Part shown: positions 11,691 through 24,400 of the stretch, piece after piece | How the letters are laid out: each line of letters starts with the position of its first letter | How positions within the stretch are numbered: the first letter of the stretch is position 1 | Position numbers and translations under genes: made by a program | Source of the DNA: Membranipora membranacea | Taxonomy: Eukaryota; Bryozoa; Gymnolaemata; Cheilostomatida; Membraniporidae | Reading direction: 5' to 3' | NCBI GenBank assembly: GCA_914767715.1 | Contig: OU612072.1 | Location: 10,602,001-10,666,000 of the forward strand | Length of the DNA stretch: 64,000 nucleotides | The notes under the pieces: generated by a model | Database searches by the model: none | The model's input: the letters and a program-made list of their open reading frames with translations, nothing else | What the model was told of the DNA's origin: nothing

Positions 11691-12930
11691 AACTACCCCA
11701 GGGGGTCAACTCTCAAACAATCATACACCACAATCATGTTATTATGATTGTTTTGGGGGGGGGAGGTCCTTGGGACCCCCCTAAAACGTTTTGGAACTCC
11801 TCTTATCAGGAGTTGTAGGGGGTAAGTTTTCAGAATACTCACAAGTAAAAATGTTGTAATTCACATATAGCTGACTTGTAGGGGGTATTTTTCCACTTCA
11901 AATCGAAATTTCTGTTATGCTGTTATGCTATATGTTCAACTAGTGGTGTATTTGGGGTTGAGATTTAAGGAGCATAGACTCTCTCTTCCCTCGGGGCCAG
12001 AGAGGGACTCAAAAAATCATGAAACCGATTTTCTATAGGAATTATCCCCTAAATCATATTGAAGGGATAACTACCAGAAAACTTGAAAAAATGCATTTTA
12101 TCTAAACAAGGACTTTACTGAAACAATGGACCAGTTTTACAGGTTTACTGCTTCTGTTGCTAAGAATTATCACTTAAGCAGAATCAACTACGGCGGTAGG
12201 CTGCTGGGAAAAAGCTGGAAAACCATAAATGGCTCAGAATCAACATGCATCCCAATTTACAACAGCATTGTCATGGAAAACATAATATTTCTACCACTAG
12301 CTCAATGTCCAGATCCGGCAATGCGATTCTGTTCTGTGGCTATATGAATGGGCACAATGAATGGCTCAAAGATATCCTAACTGTACTGATTGATAAGAGA
12401 GATGCAGATTTTTACATAATCCGTTAACGATTACTGGTGAGTAAAAAACAGGGAATTCTGGGATTTAATACAACGATAACCTGCAAAAACTACAATGGTA
12501 TTTCTGATTGTTGGTGCTGTATTAAATCCCAGATTTCCCTAGGTTTCTTAGCCTGTCATGGCAACCAGTGATCGGGATCCATGATCGAATCACTGCAGTA
12601 ATCAATATACCTTTCAGTTCTTGTCAATTCTCTTCTGTATAAAGTATGTAACTTTTATTGCCTAGTGACAATTTTTTCATGAAGTTGTTGTTGGTCTTTG
12701 AATTTCCATACAATACACTAACCTCGCCAAGATGAAAATTGAAAATAATTGGTCAAAATTTGCGTAGATCATCAATCATCCTCTTAGGGGGTCAATCATC
12801 ACTCTCAACTCTTCTTAAAGGGGGTAGATTTCAGAAGCACAGAACGTTTTAGGGTATAAAAAGAATTATAAACATGATCATGGTGGATGATTGTTTGAGA
12901 GTTGACCCCCTGGGCCAACTACCGACTGGT
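11690..12930. mobile_element. Inverted-repeat element of ~1.25 kb with nested small foldback
   Basis: A segment containing AGGGGGTCAACTCTCAAAC at about 11698-11740 recurs as its inverted complement (GTTTGAGAGTTGACCCCCTG) at about 12870-12915, roughly 40 bp with few mismatches. Both continue inward with further inverted similarity (AGGGGGTA-type segments). A second inverted pair built on GGGATTTAATACA and its complement lies at about 12425-12580. No transposase is evident. The open frame at 12126-12347 has no recognisable motif. Confidence 0.45.
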
Positions 12931-14860
12931 GAGAAAGATTGTTCAGAGATATGTGAAATTGTTCGCTAGTTTTTGAAAAGTCAGCTGTCAAATTTTCAAA
13001 GTATGGGTGAAAATTTTACTTAAGTGATGGTAATTACAGTGTGCTCAGCCAATACAAAAGACCTTATATGAATAAAATTATTATTTATATTATATATATG
13101 CTAGTATAGCATATAATATAAATAAATAAAATAATTTTTATATTAGGTCTATGGCCTGGACTGACTATGTTTGTTCTAAATATCAGGGTTATCAGGATTT
13201 GAAATAAGAGAACTACTGTACTACACTGTACATTACAAATTACCAAACTGTCAGTCCTGAATGTACAACCTATAGATTTTAATACCGTAGGCTACTTTCA
13301 AGTTATTTTTATTATTGCCATAGTTGCAACAGGAAAAATAAAAGCATTTCAATTCTTTTCTGTTGAAAAAAAACCCTTTTTGAGGTTATTCCCAATGTTT
13401 GCTGGCTTTTGTCGCTTTTGGTAAGTTTTTTGGTAAGCCATCCCTAAATGACGGCCTACAGACACGATAACCTCCGAACAAGCTTGAAAGGAGTGGCTGT
13501 GGTCACAACTGACATACCAAAGTCACAGAGCTGAAATTATCAAATTGAAGTGACTTACCATTGCCTGAGATCTTGAAGCTCGTAATCAGTGATGATACTG
13601 TTCAGTGTGGGGCAACTTATTTGAAAAAAACAGGCTATCTCCGTCTTTGTAGTGTGACAGTCAAGCAATTGCAGCAACTGATCATAGCTGACATCAGTCT
13701 TATACGCACCAGCCATCGGGACCTGAGGGAGCCATCAAAACAAGGATTATTGGGTTTAGTTAGATACACTATGGTCTATAATTCGAACTGTAAATGTGTG
13801 CAGTTTTATAGGTTTGGGGTAAGTGAACATTGTATTACTTGCTGATGAGATGATGACACAAAAGTGATGAGCACTTCAGCTCTGCCCAATACTGTTAAAG
13901 GTTTTCCCAATAGAATTCCAGAAATCATGTATCTTATCTATTATGATACAGTGATGAGACATATTGAGTGAGTTTGATACATTTATTACCTGATTCTTGC
14001 AAAAGATAACATTGTGATAAGTGGCATATAATTATAATATAATTATATTATCGATTGACACGGCAAGACCATGACATGACAGTCACACTCTAGGTAGCTG
14101 AGCAGCACAAAATTAAATATGTATCACACCAACCATATTGGACTCTGACCAGGAAGGTAATAAGATTGACACAAAAATCATGGGTAAATGAGGAAGACCA
14201 CAAGGGACCTGACACAAACCTAATGTGTGATTTGTCATGACCTTATCAAAGCAAGGAGATGTTGAGTGGCACTGCAGGAAATTGATGAAAGGGTGACACT
14301 ATCCGTGCTGAGACTGAATGAGGAAAATGCACACCTAACGTTCTCTCTATTATACATGTGAATATCTTTATAGTGGGAGCACAGGCTACTGCTAAGTGTG
14401 GATAACTTCTCATTGTCTGTCATGTTGACTCGCTGACAATTCTTGATGCCACATAAATTTTTGTGTTGACATATCACATATAAATGTTGGAATAACATAA
14501 ATGAGAGAAGACAACTAGCAAGTGGGATACATGACTCAACAAAAATAGAAATCCTGGCATAGCAAACATGAATATTGATGTGACATGCATGAATTTCAAC
14601 ATATCACACACAAATTATTACATTTCATGTATGAAAGGTGGCATAGCATGCATGAATGTTGGAATAGCATGCATGAATGTCAGCATATCGCATATGAATG
14701 ATGATGCAACACACATTAGAATTGGCATATAACACGGAAAAATGGGCATAAATATAAAAATTATGACATGCAACATATAGAAGTTGGTAGGCTATGCCAT
14801 GTATAAAACCTGGCACATCACATATGCAATGCTTTAATTGACATGACAAATTTCACAAAG
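12930..14860. other. No recognisable gene; AT-rich palindrome
   Basis: A near-perfect AT palindrome lies at about 13077-13138 around TGCTAGTATAGCA, followed by a TTAGGTCTATGG segment like the one near 215. A run of imperfect GCATGAATGT-type repeats (minus-strand Met-His-Ala-Cys-like reading) at about 14560-14720 looks like a degenerate tandem repeat. No exon can be supported. Confidence 0.4.
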
Positions 14861-14865
14861 GGCAC

Positions 14866-16400
14866 CCCATACCGTAACACCAAAAGTCTGTTGGCACTTT
14901 GGAACATACAAACCAGCATAGCAGCCATTTCCTGTAAGACAAATGTTTACATACCATCTACACCAGTCCCTGTATGAGGGTGGTTACCAATCCCAACCTA
15001 AGATTGACACCACAATGCGGGCCTTGTTGTAATCTGAGTTGTGTTGCAAATTGCTTGAGTGGTGGTATCTTTGATTATGTATTGTTGTCTACTCTTGCAC
15101 AGGTATTTTGCACATCAATATAAATCACAATCAAGTATACAGATAAGGCCTGTTTCTCAGGGTAACTATAGACTGGAATGCTGTTTTGAAAAGAAAAATA
15201 CCCTACTAAGTGATTATCAACCGACAACCAAGCATCTGCCCCAGCTGCACCTTTATCGACATAATACGTTGATAAGGGCGTAGCTGCGGCAGATGCTTGG
15301 TACAAAACGATTGAATCCCAAAGATATTATCTTTGGGATTCAATTGTTTTGTGATAAAATGTCAACATAGCCGGATGATAATATTATCATTAGTGCCTAT
15401 TCAGTTCAGTGCTGGTCTTTCATTGGATGCGATTTATTTAAACTCTTCATTGTAATATCCAGATAAGAAAGAATTTGATAAATTAAAACCAAGTTTAGGA
15501 TGAAGAAGGAAGTGTGCGCCTAAATAATTCAGACAGTCAACCATATCCGAAAACTTGGTGAGGTGAGACCCTTATTCTGTGCTATCTGTATCGAATCAAC
15601 ATTATTTTGAATTTTTTTAAAGTTTTAAAGACAGTTTAGCATGCACTGGACAGGTCTTGCGTTAGCATTTTAGTATCTACTTTTTGTGAACCCTGTATGT
15701 TTGATTTTGGTGGGTTTCGGTTGAGGAATGGTTTGCATTGTTAGGCAATCCGATAGTTTTGGTTGTTACTAGTTGCTGTGACACTGTATACCACCATGGC
15801 AGGTAACATGGCACACAAATACAATAACAGTGCTTACTCGGAGACGATAGATGACAATGATGAATAAACCAACAGAAGGGAGGCGTTAGAAGATGAATAT
15901 GAGTCTGTATCACGTAAACAGGAAGCAGATGGAGACAATCATCTGTATGCCGTGCCGGGTAGGCGGAGACAAGGTAGGATTGTACGATATAAAAATTCAA
16001 GAGTAATATATTAAGTCCCTGAGATCCTGTGATTTAAAAGTTATTTCCAATTCTAGGCTGTCATTCCCTTATGTTCATCAATCATGGTCGGTGCTGTGGG
16101 ACGATCGGTTGTATCACATCAATTTTAACAGCAGACTTGACGCATAATTGTCTGTAAAGTAAGATATGTTGGGTACAGACATAGTCAATTTTCAATGGAT
16201 GAAAATCGCAAAATTTCCAGTGGATTTGGAGTTGGTAGTAGGAAGAGCTGATATCAGGGAACATATTTCTGGTTTTCTGGATGTTTCCTTCGCATTTTAA
16301 TTCAGATAAGGAATGGCATGATGTTCTACACACAGGCAGTCGTGCAAAGACCTCACAGTTAGATGACCACATTGAGAAACCGCTTGTTTTGGAAAGTCTC
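14866..16400 (+). repeat. 5' block of gene A, paralogous to 36800-38290
   Basis: Starting near CCGTAACACCAAAAGT, this block matches 36800-38290 at high identity through upstream DNA, two hairpins, exon 1 and the first intron. Differences are scattered substitutions and small indels. It defines a segmental duplication that carried promoter and first exon of the receptor family. The match fades in the TM exon, where the second copy is interrupted by LINE sequence. Confidence 0.75.
15228..15352 (+). promoter_or_regulatory. Two adjacent hairpins upstream of gene A
   Basis: Hairpin 1 (15228-15300) pairs CCAAGCATCTGCC with GGCAGATGCTTGG. Hairpin 2 (15302-15352) has arms of about 25 nt built on TTGAATCCCAAAGATA. 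They lie ~450-570 bp before the exon-1 ATG and recur at 37172-37297 before gene C. Whether they are regulatory or a small captured palindromic element is unknown. Confidence 0.4.
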
Positions 16401-19248
16401 ATTTTCTAACTGGAGCCCTGATAATTCTTGTTATTGGTCTGACAGCAGTAGTTGGCTACCTAATGAACGAGCAGGATAACTTGACATCCAAAATTGAAAA
16501 TCATCTTAAGGAGACTTCAGAAACCTTACATTCATATCAAGGTACTTATCTTTGTTTTATTTGGCCCATTCTTCACCAAGCTTTTCCAACAGGACCAATC
16601 ATACCTACCCATTCTTAAAGTAGGATCCAACCCTGGCACCACTAAATATGAATCATCTTGCAATCTGCCTTTAAATGTAGGCAACATACTCAACAATAAG
16701 AATCCAAATTATAAGCTCCAGAGACTACGCTGAGGCTGAGAGACTGAATATGACACCTACAGCGCTGGGAAGCAATTACAAGAAGGAGCTAGAGGCTGTC
16801 AATCAATCAATGATTTCTTCAATTTCTCTACTGAATAAGGCCCTGATCGAACAGACCCGATCCCTTAATATTGAAGGTACACGAATTTCGTAACTCCTTG
16901 ATACTATTATGCGTTGCTGTCTGGTATTGGTATTGATTTATTTTTATTTCTATATCAAACCAAAAATCCGATAACATTGAAATGTCTGTCTCATTTTTTC
17001 ACACATAAACTTAAATGTTGTTTAATACCCATAGTGTATTTGATATTAAACATGTGCTAAAACGCGGTTCAGTTAGGAAGGTAAGTACGTTCTCTCAGTA
17101 GGGCACTGTTTGCTCAGAAGCGAACATAAGCTGGTTATAAGGCTCATTGAACATTGTCAACATACTATATTTACAAGGAGTCTCATATCTTTTCTCAATG
17201 TAGGTTTTAGAGAGGATATAGAGGCTGCAGTTGCATTACTCGACCAGAACACACAAGACTCAGTCACACAGCTCAATCAAACTATCAAGATTGAAGGTGA
17301 ATTACAAATGTCAGCTGATTCTTGGAAGATTTTTAAATTGAACTAATTTCGGATTCATTGTTTTTGCAAGCCCTTTAAGTGTCTTTAGAGCTTTACAGCT
17401 AGAACCATTAAGTATTCTCTGTGATATAGAATTTGAAAATTGCTCTTTGATTTTTACAGTAAGTGAGCAAGATTTGACACACAAACAACTGCTGAATACA
17501 TCACTTTCACATGTAGAACAAAGTTGTGCACGTGAACTCTCCTTTTCTCAGCGAAATACAACAACAGAAATAAGTTTTGTGAATCAATCTGTTTCTGAAC
17601 TGAAGCAATCGCTGAGTACACTAACACAATCACTCTCATCAGCTACCTCGAGATTGAACCAGTCAATCAGTGCAGGTGAGCTGAGATCATTCAATCACAA
17701 TTTTATTTCAGCTAACTCGTTTTAATTCTTAACCAGCGTCTATATAAATCACACTATTTGAGTATACTTTCAAATTATTACAATCCTCACAACAATAGCC
17801 AAAAATTATTTTGAAGATCGCAATCTTATGAAGTTTAAAAAGGCCAAATGTGAACAGCCTTATATCACAAAACGCTAAGATAGATCCAGCTAGGATTCAG
17901 CTGGAATCAATATCTAACTGGCACGATTTTCTAGAGATTACATTACTCAACAAACCAATAGATAATGCTTAGTTTTATTTTATTGCAAAACAGCAGATAC
18001 AGATGGTTTTTTTTTCGAATTCTTCAAACCGCCAGATTTGTGTAAAGCACAGAATTGTTTTGTTACGATTGCAAATTATTTCACTGAATTCATGTTACAC
18101 TAGTTGACAGTCACACAACACAATACATCATGATCTGATAGCTGATATTAAATTTGAAATATTTAGGGACTCAGGCAGACATAGTTCATGCTTAGATTGA
18201 GCGACCTGAGCTCTTCAATATTGACAATGGTGAATATTTTCTCTTTTAAATTCTGTGTACTTTTGTAGTTAACTCTGTCATAGCTGGTTTAGATCGCCGA
18301 TTATCCACATTGGATCGTTTAACTCTGGGACATAACTGTAAGTCAAATGATCATAATCCTCTCTTCTCTTCCTTTTCTGAATATGAAATCAGAAAGCATA
18401 GCCATATTCAAGAAACATGATTCAATCAAAGGGTGCTTTTTGGAACTAATAAATTTGTCGAGTGTTCCGGGATTATGCTATGTGGTCAGGGAGTTGCCAT
18501 TTGAGCTATTGTGCTGTATGTATGTATGTATTTTTTGCGTGGTGGAAGGGAAAATTTTTATACCTCACACTGAGTTTTCCATTTTCTGAAAGCGGATATC
18601 TTATCAAGCAGTCCTTTTTATAACATGGCCATGCTCACCTTGCTCACTCTTACACACAGGCTCCAGATGCTCCGACTCATCCCCGTGTCCGATATCAACG
18701 CTTTTCCTTGAGGATTGCCAGTTTGGCTTTATAACAACAGATGGCTATCCAAATAAATATACATACTACATTGATAAAAAGTGGGCTCTGATAAACCAAG
18801 GATACACTCATCTTACTCTTACCCTTCTGGACTTCAATGTAGGCAATATTATCTTAATTTCAATGAGTCAATTTGTCTTTTATGATTATGAGGCTACAAT
18901 TCTGATTACGAAAACTGCAAAGCCTCTCTAAAAGAGTTCTAAGGTTAATTTCTCATTCGCCAAACAAAGTCAATGGATTTTGTTCCAATTGGCAATTCAT
19001 TCATGTTTTAACTATACTATCAGCTTCCACAATATCATACTATCTGACAATTTTCCATTCTTTTGTAGCTTGAATCTTACGGCCAAAACTTCCTGCAGGT
19101 AGATCAACATGCAAATCTATATGGGACAAAGTCAGCTAACACCATTGTGGATTATGATGTCAGCAACTCTGATGTAGTCATCATGCACTTTCATTCAGAT
19201 GGTAGTAACACTTATAACGGATTTAAGCTGCATTTTAGATTTAGCTGA
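15796..19248 (+). CDS. Receptor A: TM, coiled-coil stalk, CUB protein (exon-1 stop)
   Basis: Eight exons with consistent GT-AG borders: 15796-15973, 16377-16541, 16724-16876, 17204-17296, 17460-17675, 18269-18337, 18660-18838, 19069-19248. Exon 1 gives a cytoplasmic tail with Tyr motifs (YSET, YESV, YAVP) and a basic RRRQ stop-transfer-like end. Exon 2 supplies a TM helix (ALIILVIGLTAVVGYL). Exons 3-6 form a polar, Asn/Gln/Ser-rich stalk with heptad-like spacing and many N-x-S/T sites. Exons 7-8 form a CUB domain that stops right after the last strand (HFRFS, TGA 19246). No signal peptide precedes the TM, so an N-in, C-out (type II) topology is inferred. All stalk introns are phase 1. Oddities: codon 24 is TAA (15865-15867), where paralogue C has CAA, and two CUB cysteines present in B are missing. 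Function unknown; a surface recognition receptor is a reasonable guess. Confidence 0.6.
18660..19248 (+). CDS. CUB domain of receptor A (two exons)
   Basis: Exon 18660-18838 (179 nt) carries RCSDSSPCP, the CUB-start-like GFITTDGYPNKY and KKWALINQGY. Exon 19069-19248 carries FLQVDQHANLYG, SDVVIMHFHSD and GFKLHFRFS before TGA. The YP..Y, hydrophobic strands and the final G-F-x-L/F-x-F are CUB hallmarks. Exon 1 is the same length as in B; the second is 9 nt shorter and lacks the SSCGFD Cys and the Cys after the Leu of AKLCW. Confidence 0.7.
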
Positions 19249-19249
19249 A

Positions 19250-21464
19250 CAAATCTGGCAACAAAGGACAAACTACAAATTTTGCTCGGTCTTAAATTCC
19301 TTTTTGTACCATAAGCTCATTGAATTCCATATCTGGAATAGCATCATTAGCTTTCTTTTGCAAAACAAAGGGCTTACAAAAATAGCCAGTCCCTAGTAGC
19401 GATCTAGAAATGCCCTAATCATCGACACTGTAAGGGTGTATAATTACTGTTTGCAATTTTGTAAACAAGACAATTTCTCAGGCTAATTATTCATGCTACT
19501 AGGGACAGCCAATCATATAACAGTCAGATGGGTCCCTGTGTTTAGTGTCCTAACCGTATAACGCTATGATACTATTTCCATTCTAAGAGAAGAATCTAAT
19601 TCAGTGCATAAGCTTCATCTATATTATGATTTACTAAATCTTTCTGCAGAATGCAGTAATTACTCTTGGTTTTGTGTTGATTAATTTATGAATAACTTTT
19701 GAACATTCTCTCTGCAGAAAAATAAGAATATATACAGGCTTATCTGTGTGTCTGCAACCGTTAATATTTATGAAGCTGTGAAGTATTGTGTATTTTAAGA
19801 TTGGCCGGCTCTATCTTTTGTAAATTTGTTTTGATAGTGCCCTCTTTAGCACTCAAAGGTGATGAGACCTGAGATCTTTGAATTGCTTTGAACATGATTC
19901 ATGCCCATAGGGTCGCTAGCAAAAATGCTAAAAAATTGCAAAATATATTGGTATTGAGTCCATTGATTTCTATAAGATCTATCGACATTGATCCAGTTCT
20001 AGTTTATACATTATCTTTCCCAAAAATAAAAAAAACACCCTCTTGGTTAGTGTTTCAATTGTACAGATACTCAAAGTGCGCATGTGCAATAATGATGACC
20101 TTTGGACTTTAGCTTGTTACTTTCTAACAGCCTAGCTAAACACTTTTATTATCATATCCGGTTATGGTCGTAAAAGTGTTAAGCTGGGCTGTTAGAAAAT
20201 AACATGCTAAAGTCCAAAGGTCATCATTATTGCACATGCGCACTTTGAGTATCTGTACAATTGAAACGCTAACCAAGAGGTAGGAGCACACACCTGCTCA
20301 CAAAATAAGCTTTTCTCAGATCTCAAGCAATTCTGTTAGTTGTCTTATTTCTTGTTGGAGATGCACAACTACAATTTAGAATGCACATTTGAGAAGAACA
20401 AGGGGTTTTGAATTACAAATAAGGAGTTTATGTATGTACATACATTTTTCTGTGCTCCATTGGCTGCCAAACAGAGATCAGAAGTGTATTATCCCTTTAA
20501 GGGAAATAATAAGGGTGAGTAAAGTTTCGCTAGCCTTAAATTAAGTTAAATCCATCACATACATCCACCTCCTCTTAGTAGTCAGCTCATACCAGCTAAG
20601 TACAACAAAGCTGTTCTCTGACCATTGATAATACACCTGCTCTATCAACTTTGTTTAACAATTGTCAGAGTAAATTACGGTGTGCCGCGTCCCTGGGGCC
20701 GATCATCGCTCCTTGATAGAAATGGTTTTATAGATATGGTTGATGAACACGCTTCTTAGTCCATTACACATGATGTTAGGTCAGATAAATATGTCATTGC
20801 TGCACTTTTTTTTGTCACATTCTTGCATCAAACTCGAATTAGTTTGTTTTGCCATCACAGCAATGCTCTTAGCACTAAATGAATTTTGGCACTGCCTTCA
20901 AAAGCCATGTGCAGCCACCAATGTTTGAAAGTATCACAGCATCAGCTTAGTCCTTTACAAATCAACAATTATATGCCCATAGATCAATCGCACATCATGC
21001 TTTGCTATGTCTGATAAAAAAGCTTGCAAATATTTTGTAAGGCCTCACCCTGACAAAACACAAACCCTGAATCAACACATACTCATATAAACAAGAAAAG
21101 CTGGCACAATTTTCATCTCGAGAAGTGTTTTGACATGTAGAATTGACAGTCTGATTTGCAAAGCTGTCATCTTAAAAATTTGAATTTGGTGTTGTACCAG
21201 GGATCTGCTGACATTTGGAACTAAATTCCTTCTGTTTGTGAGATAGTCAGGCTGATACATCCCTCGACTGCCGATCACTCAGTCGAAAATAATATTACAA
21301 TGAAAATACCCTGACAGGCTCAATCAATATGAAATACAAAATGATGTTTGATAGGCCTACCATAAATTTGGGCAGCAAACACTTTTGAGTTTCATTTTAG
21401 TAAAATCAGTTTACCAGTTGGGAACAGATTGTACTGAAAGAGAGCTCAATATCGCGTTTGCATA
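19250..21464. other. Intergenic A-B spacer with a palindromic element
   Basis: Apart from the palindrome at 20039-20280 I see no coding signal. Several short plus-strand frames are featureless. A hexanucleotide AATAAG and an AATAAT occur downstream of A, but no clear polyadenylation site can be chosen. Confidence 0.4.
20039..20280. mobile_element. Foldback/MITE palindrome, arms ~105 bp
   Basis: The left arm begins CCTCTTGGTTAG at 20039 and contains CTTTGGACTTTAGC. The right arm is the near-exact inverted complement, ending CTAACCAAGAGG at 20280. The loop is about 35 bp, and arms differ at only a few positions. No ORF. Typical of a small foldback transposable element. Confidence 0.65.
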
Positions 21465-24400
21465 ATGGCTAGTAGTATGACAGTATCTTACGATAACTAT
21501 TTATATTCTAATGATTCTGAGACATGTGTTGATTCACTTCAAGAACAACAGTGTGGCAGCGAAGATGAATATGGGGGAGAGGTTTATGAGGCAGTTTCAG
21601 GCTGTCAGGAAACAAATGCAGGTGAGCAATCAAACTCCTCAACAGGCACCCCAAAACCAGGTATGTGTTAGTTTTCAACAACTGAATCACTTGTCAATTT
21701 TGTGTCACTACCACAAATTTTTGTTGAAATTTTCATCCTAAACAATCCAAAATGTATAATGCATTCCTACCTAATTCTAAGGTCCCAAAAAAATTTAATC
21801 TGGGCCAGCTTGTTCAAGCTTCAAATTCTGCAGAACGTCTTTGATAAAAACTCTGGAGTGCATTATGACTTACCTTTCTATCAAATGAACTTCTTTCTCA
21901 CAAGGACATATCTAAAGATATGGTTTCAAATCAGAAAATTCTCACCTCTAGCTGTAAAATTCGAATGCGAGCAATAATTAGTAGTTAGTAAACTTTTATT
22001 GATTGGACAATTTACATTGTTAGGGAATGAAGTCACTTCTCCTCTACATGTAGACACACCGATCCAACCGGAAGAACTGAAACTCATGTGAGGTACCCTG
22101 GAAGGTTCCATTGTATACTCCTTGGAAATCTGATAGCTTTGGTTATCACTTTAGCAGCAATCACATGTTACTTGGTGAATGAACAGGTCAAACTTTCATC
22201 TAAGGTTAAAGGTGATTATCAATCTTTATTAACTATTAATGATATTACAAATTGGCAATAGTTTGTAATTTTGAAGTTAGTTTGGCACAGTTCTGTAAGT
22301 GTAAGAAATTGAGTATACCTGGTGATTATAAAAGTGCAAGCTTCCTCTTGGCTTGAGGCTTGACATAGCAACAAGTGTACCTGTGACAGAAATGTCTAGC
22401 AAGAGGCCACATAGCTACATAGTATTAGATATTTCCTTTGACAGAACCAAGATACAAATAATTTGCCAATCAACAATAAGTACAGATTAAATGTGCATTG
22501 TAAAATAATTAAAACATGTTACTTTAAAACTCAACAGATATTTATTAACTCTTCATTCCAGATATTACTGTCAACTATGCTGCAGCTAAAAGTGTTGACC
22601 AGACATTTTCAAGGTTCAGAAATGATAATGAGGACAAGATTGAAACGACAAACCTGGCAATGTATATGCTTCTAGCTTCATTGAATCAGTCGGTGATTGA
22701 TTCCATCACATACCTTGGCCAATCGATAAACAGTGAAGGTAGCGGACATCAAAATAATGAATGTCTTATTAAGACCCATCTAATAACAAATTCTCATTGT
22801 ATCATATTTACAGGTTACACAAAAAAGGCCCATTATCTGAGTTTGTCAAAAAAAAGAGATGGCAGCACAATATCCTGGTTATGATTGTCAGAGTAATTCA
22901 AAGAGTATAAGAATTGTTGATATTAGGATTTTGCTCGTTTACATTTGATGTGGTGATCATATTTCCATTATTTTTAAAGTAATTGTACAAGATTTGGCAC
23001 ACAGACAGACACTGAATGAATCACTTGTGCAAGTGGAGCAAAGTTGTGACAGTAAGCTCTCAATGAGTCAGCAAAGTACAATGTCAGTTATAGCTTCTGT
23101 GAATCAGACAGTATCAGGACTGGAGCAATCATTCAAAACTCTAAGACAATCACCTTCGTCAGCTACAGCAAGAATAGATCGATCCATCAGTACCGGGAAT
23201 CATGGATTCATGTTTTTTTTTTCAATTTCAATTATTATTATTATTTAACCAGCAATAATAGTGCGTAATACACATTGTCAGGGTGTAGTGGGCCTTCCCC
23301 AATGTAGCTCAACTATTTAATAATTTAAATGATTTGATTACGATTTCAAGTGCTGTAATGCTCACCAGCTTATGGGGCGTCCTTATATATCTTACAGGTT
23401 CAAGTTTATTCATGAGAAAAATTACAATCAATGCAACATTTTAAAACAAATGTAAAGAAAATGTTGAACATCATACAATAGGGAAGTTCAGAAAGGTTAC
23501 TTGTGACCAGCCGAGATGGCATGTACTATGCCTTCAATTAAATGAAGAAGTTCTTGTATCACACACCATAATGTACCATTTCCCATGAAATTCAGATGTC
23601 ATCCTTATCTCATTGGTATGATATTTTAATTATGAAATCATAACCTAATCAATCACTAAAAATTGAACAGCAGATAAATTGAATGTATATTCATATGTGT
23701 TATTTTGTCACACTTCTTGAAATAATGGGGAAGTTCAGGAAGGTTAAATGTGTCAAGCCCATTGACATGTATGCCATCCATCAAATTTGAAACTTTTTTT
23801 GTCATCCACAATATAGAAACCATCAGCTGTCATTCTTTTCTTAGTGGCCTGTTATTTTGATTAATTTCAAAACCCAATTTAGCCGATTGCTGTCGGATAA
23901 CTTTAATATTCCTTGCATATTTTCTTGTATGCATATAAAACAGATACATTCAGTTCCTTATAATTGTAGGTCTTAACTCTACAAAGCTGCATACATGTTG
24001 CAAAATTTAAACTGTCATGATCATTGAATTGGTAGTCAGTATGAATCTTGAACTATCTCAGTTGTAAATCAGAGATATCTCATGGTAAGATGGCTTTATT
24101 TTTGACTTGCTTGATCAACAGATTTTTGTATCTGATGATAACTTTTCTCTGACGCTGGAATTCTGTTGGTGATTAGATTTTCAGTTCTGCCTACTTTTGT
24201 AGTCAACACTGCCATTGCTGGTTCGTATCAGCGGTTATTACTATTGGACCAATTAACTCTGAGACAAAACTGTAAGTCAGAATGATGACAATATTCATTG
24301 CTTCTTCGTGTTTTCTAGACATGAGACAAGCTTGGAAAATATTATCAGACATGGTTGCCGGGAATAATATGATCAATTGGGGTAATTCTGAGATTTGTTC

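Noticed and set aside
12126-12427. Two overlapping plus-strand ORFs
   Set aside because: They lie inside a non-autonomous inverted-repeat element, and no transposase or other motif is recognisable.
16082-16402. 106-codon minus-strand ORF over the receptor A TM exon region
   Set aside because: It is a shadow ORF. The plus strand has a splice-consistent TM exon conserved in paralogue C.
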